Below are positions 61,440 to 64,000 of a stretch of 64,000 nucleotides of DNA, in pieces. Where the stretch lies: assembly GCA_050084515.1 (NCBI GenBank), contig CM114274.1, forward strand, positions 27,156,001-27,220,000, read 5' to 3'. The DNA is from Blasia pusilla. Taxonomy: Eukaryota > Marchantiophyta > Marchantiopsida > Blasiales. A program made the translations under genes and the position numbers. Every line of letters starts with the position of its first letter. Position 1 is the first letter of the stretch. The notes beneath the pieces were generated by a model that saw only the letters and a program-made list of their open reading frames with translations, was not told the DNA's origin and searched no databases.

Positions 61440-62018
61440 AGTTGTGGTACACTTGCGTTTGTGGATACTCGCGTCTATGTTATGTATGTATGTGCGTATG
61501 GTATGTGTCGATGTATGTTGTATGACGATGTGGATTCACGACGACGGTATCATGACCATACGGATTATGTCGTAGAGTATGGTGTCTTTGGTAGAGGCCA
61601 TTCCTTATGTAGGACCGTAGTGGCTTGGTAGAGATGTGGTTCCATACATAGGGTTGGGGTTACTCACTTGGGGGTGACTTTCCTAGTAGGGCCCGCTCTT
61701 AGGTTGGAGGATATAAGGTGGCTTGCCCTCAAAGAACGATAAGTTCTTTGAGTTGAGTCTATGCGTTGGGAGTTAGCCTTGGTAGTGAGTAGAGCTCTTG
61801 GCTATGGTGTTTCCAAGCTTCAACCTAGATTCTCCCATCGTGGAGTGGGTTTGGCTCGATTGTATGTGATTGTAAACGTGTTTTATGACAGTAGGTCTTT
61901 CACGGATTTCTAGTTGTGGTACACTTGCGTTTGTGGATACTCTCGTCTATGTTATGTATGTATGTGCGTATGGTATGTCAGCGATGTATGTTGTATGACG
62001 ATGTGGATTCGCACGACA
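61440..62018 (+). repeat. Gypsy-MT copy C 3' terminal repeat, anomalous
   Basis: A 106-bp block S (61,440-61,545, starting AGTTGTGGTACACTTGCG) is followed by the terminal repeat shared with the 5' end (61,548-61,910, starting TATCATGACC, hairpin CTCAAAGAAC/GTTCTTTGAG with loop GATAA) and then a second copy of S (61,912-62,018). The S copies differ by a few bases. Confidence 0.8.
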
Positions 62019-63999
62019 TATAACACTCCATGAACAGTTCTTAAGTATTCATATGTAGTTGCATCTCGAATATGATGAAGTAGCAACGGCAACCAATGTC
62101 GTTCTCTTTCACCTATATATGTCAAAAAATTTCCTAATACACTAGCCTACACACTCACTTCCTGTAATGATTTTGGCAACAATGACATGTATTAAGCAAA
62201 TGTAGATCAATGTACTTACTTTGTAAGGACATTGAAGAAAATGGAAATAAAAGTACATGGGTGAGTAAGATATAAGCGACCAATTGGATGCCCACAGCCA
62301 TTTATCCTTTGAATTCTACGAATCCATCTTTTTTTGCTCCAACGATAATAGGAAGGAAACTCGTTACATAAATATTTTCGAGCCTCCAAATCCAAATGAT
62401 TAGTTGCAAACCATTGTGTAAGAGTTATATCCCTCTTCCTTTGTAATATCTTTTGCATATTGTCATGCTCATTGAAGAAAATTGTTCGTAACTCAGGCAG
62501 ATGAACTGCCAACCTTACGATACTTGGATGTTCTGCATGTAGGCTAAACTTGAACAATATCCAACATGCTTCAAAGGAAGAGACATATATGTATATGATA
62601 CACAAAATACACAAATATATCATATGCTCAAAATTGAAAAAATAGAATACATCTTCATATTCGTGCATTGCACAAAGCAAAAGAAAAAGATATCATTGAA
62701 AAGTTATTACCTTGCATCAAGATAATGTGTTGTTTCATTGATTACCTCCCTTGTCGTTATCTTTGTAGCTCCATCATTTATCACCTTAAATGATATTGCA
62801 TCGGATCCCGTATATACATATTTATATAAGTATTTAACAACGGAAATGTTATTCGTGATCTCCAAATTGATATGACAATCGAAGAGAGTACATAAAAAGG
62901 GATTGTAAGGAAAAACCCAACGCTTGTCCAAACTTTAATCACGCTTCATTACCTCAATACCATTATCCAACCCATATCAGAAGAAACAAGGGTAAAAGTT
63001 AATATCAAATAGCACATATATAGTGAATTTTTTAAGGTGTTGGATATCCAAAAGATGAAAATTGATGTCATAGATTGCATACCTTTGATAAGTTGGATAA
63101 CCATCCGCATTCTCCGCAGTTATGCTAGCAAAAGGCTTTGGATAGCCTTTGGTACACTTCTTGGTTTTCTTTTCCATGCATGGAGCATTGGGATTGAGTT
63201 GTCCACATGGGCCATTAACCATGCAATTAGCTACATTAGAATGGAGTTTTGGATGAGTGTTTGGATTGGGGATCTCACCTGAGATTATATCATCATAATC
63301 TTATGTAGAGCGTGGCTTATCCTCTTCATCAAGAATAATCAGAATATGAACATGTGATAGACCCCTTTTTTGGAAATCAACAACATGAATGCAACCCACA
63401 ACCCTACCCAAGATGTTCTTCTCGAGAAGAAGCCTTAGTAGCCCTCTTTTTTTTTCCTCAATGACTCTCACAATCAAATCTGGTTTATCAGTACGTTGTT
63501 GACCAGGTAATAGTGTTGAAGTGATCTCCTCCTATTTGGGATTGCAAGTCATTGTTAGAAAATCTAGTTTCTTGAGTTGCCTCACAATGGCCATGGCATC
63601 TTGATAAAGTTGATGCATATGGCGTGGACCCCCACTAAAAGAAGAAGGCAGTACACTGCGCCTCCCAATCCTTGCACCATCCCCGTCACTTTGATACATA
63701 GCATCCTTCAGACCTTGATATAATTCAGCTCGCAACTCCTTTTGATTTAAGCGAGCCCAAGTTAGTCATTGCATCTCTACTGTGGCGTAAATATCAACCA
63801 TGTACTCTTGAGTAAGACAACCAAACTGAAGCAAACGATTATCATCTTCAGCACCAACACCGGTTTGAAGTTGAAAAGAAGCGAATTATAGCGTGGTAAT
63901 AGTTTTTCTAAGACGGTTTGAAATCTTATGAGAAGCCTTTGCTCTAAATATCTTAAGAAATGCATAATATAACTAGAATTTATGAAACGAGTTGAGAGA
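62019..63999 (-). pseudogene. Helitron Rep (HUH) half
   Basis: Minus-strand reading from the right edge. 63,735-63,532: LYQGLKDAMYQSDGDGARIG, GPRHMHQLYQDAMAIVRQL and FLTMTCNPK. After a stop comes ERGLSHVHILIIL-like sequence with the HUH pair His-Val-His (about 63,335-63,350). 63,222-62,977: MVNGPCGQLNPNAPCMEKKT. 62,931-62,707: VEITNNISVVKYLYKYVYTG-like and ETTHYLDAR. 62,580-62,216: EACWILFKFSLHAEHPSIVR, FATNHLDLEARKYLCNEFPS and RIQRINGCGHPIGRLYLTHP. 62,100-62,022: LLLHHIRDATTYEYLRTVHG. It continues into 52,248 once copy C is removed. Two or three stretches (for example 62,110-62,215) look like introns. The left part is interrupted by copy C and the right edge runs out of the window. Confidence 0.88.
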
Positions 64000-64000
64000 T

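Larger units (their letters stand above)
52249..62018 (+). mobile_element. Gypsy-MT copy C, near full-length Ty3/gypsy with methyltransferase
   Basis: 9,770 bp from TGTCATGACC to GCACGACA, flanked by GGATATA and TATAACAC (shared TATA, or ATATA if the terminal A is counted). Removing it rejoins the Helitron reading frame (VHGVLYPTFKEA). Order: terminal repeat, leader, gag, protease, C5-methyltransferase, RT, RNase H, integrase, PHD-like finger, 3' terminal repeat. All frames carry lesions. The two terminal repeats agree over about 365 bp only, and the 3' one continues with a duplicate of the 106 bp lying just upstream of it. Confidence 0.88.

Noticed and set aside
1-64000. Endogenous pararetrovirus or other integrated virus
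   Set aside because: All RT regions have LTR-retrotransposon gene order with integrase; no movement protein or other viral gene was seen.

Overview
The window is eukaryotic nuclear DNA, almost certainly from a land plant. It is dominated by Ty1/copia, Ty3/gypsy and Helitron sequence, uses tRNA-iMet primer binding sites, and contains no prokaryotic gene organisation. The species cannot be fixed from sequence alone. One retrotransposon lineage carries a C5-DNA methyltransferase whose motifs run in the unrearranged (DNMT3-like) order, which would fit a bryophyte, lycophyte or charophyte-grade host better than an angiosperm; that is inference. I recognise no intact host gene, tRNA or rRNA.

Layout. 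0.75-9 kb: a scrambled Ty3/gypsy element (copy A of a lineage called here Gypsy-MT). Its gag-protease-methyltransferase-RT core is inverted in place, and a separate solo LTR has been inserted into it. 9-15 kb: mostly non-coding sequence with perfect hairpins and short tandem duplications. 15.5-16.4 kb: a broken hAT transposase-like gene. 17-26.3 kb: a plus-strand Helitron replication gene cut in two by a 7.1-kb chromovirus (18,601-25,695). About 26.9-27.2 kb: a weak NLR-like remnant. 27,440-32,991: a nearly complete minus-strand copia element with a CTCTC target duplication. 34,092-46,710: Gypsy-MT copy B (minus), whose integrase block is inverted and then split by a second copia element (35,444-40,522, target duplication AAGTA). 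46.7-50.3 kb: unassigned sequence with a long inverted repeat and a degenerate tandem repeat. 50.3-64 kb: a minus-strand Helitron (helicase on the left, Rep/HUH on the right) split by Gypsy-MT copy C (52,249-62,018).

The most interesting content is Gypsy-MT. In all three copies a cytosine-5 DNA methyltransferase domain lies in pol between the retropepsin and the reverse transcriptase. In copy C the polyprotein also ends in a PHD-finger-like segment, where chromoviruses carry a chromodomain. All copies are broken by stops and frameshifts, but together they preserve the AdoMet-binding motif, the Pro-Cys motif, the Glu-Asn-Val motif, the Arg-x-x-Arg region and a motif X-like segment. A retroelement that can write DNA methylation and perhaps read chromatin is the likely unusual system here. 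Retrotransposon-encoded methyltransferases are, to my recollection, reported from dinoflagellates and a charophyte alga.

Nesting gives relative ages: each Helitron is older than the gypsy element inside it, and copy B and its inversion are older than the copia element inside it. Nearly every pol gene is a pseudogene. The minus-strand copia element (841-codon gag-protease-integrase frame, about 711-bp LTRs, perfect target duplication) looks the youngest.
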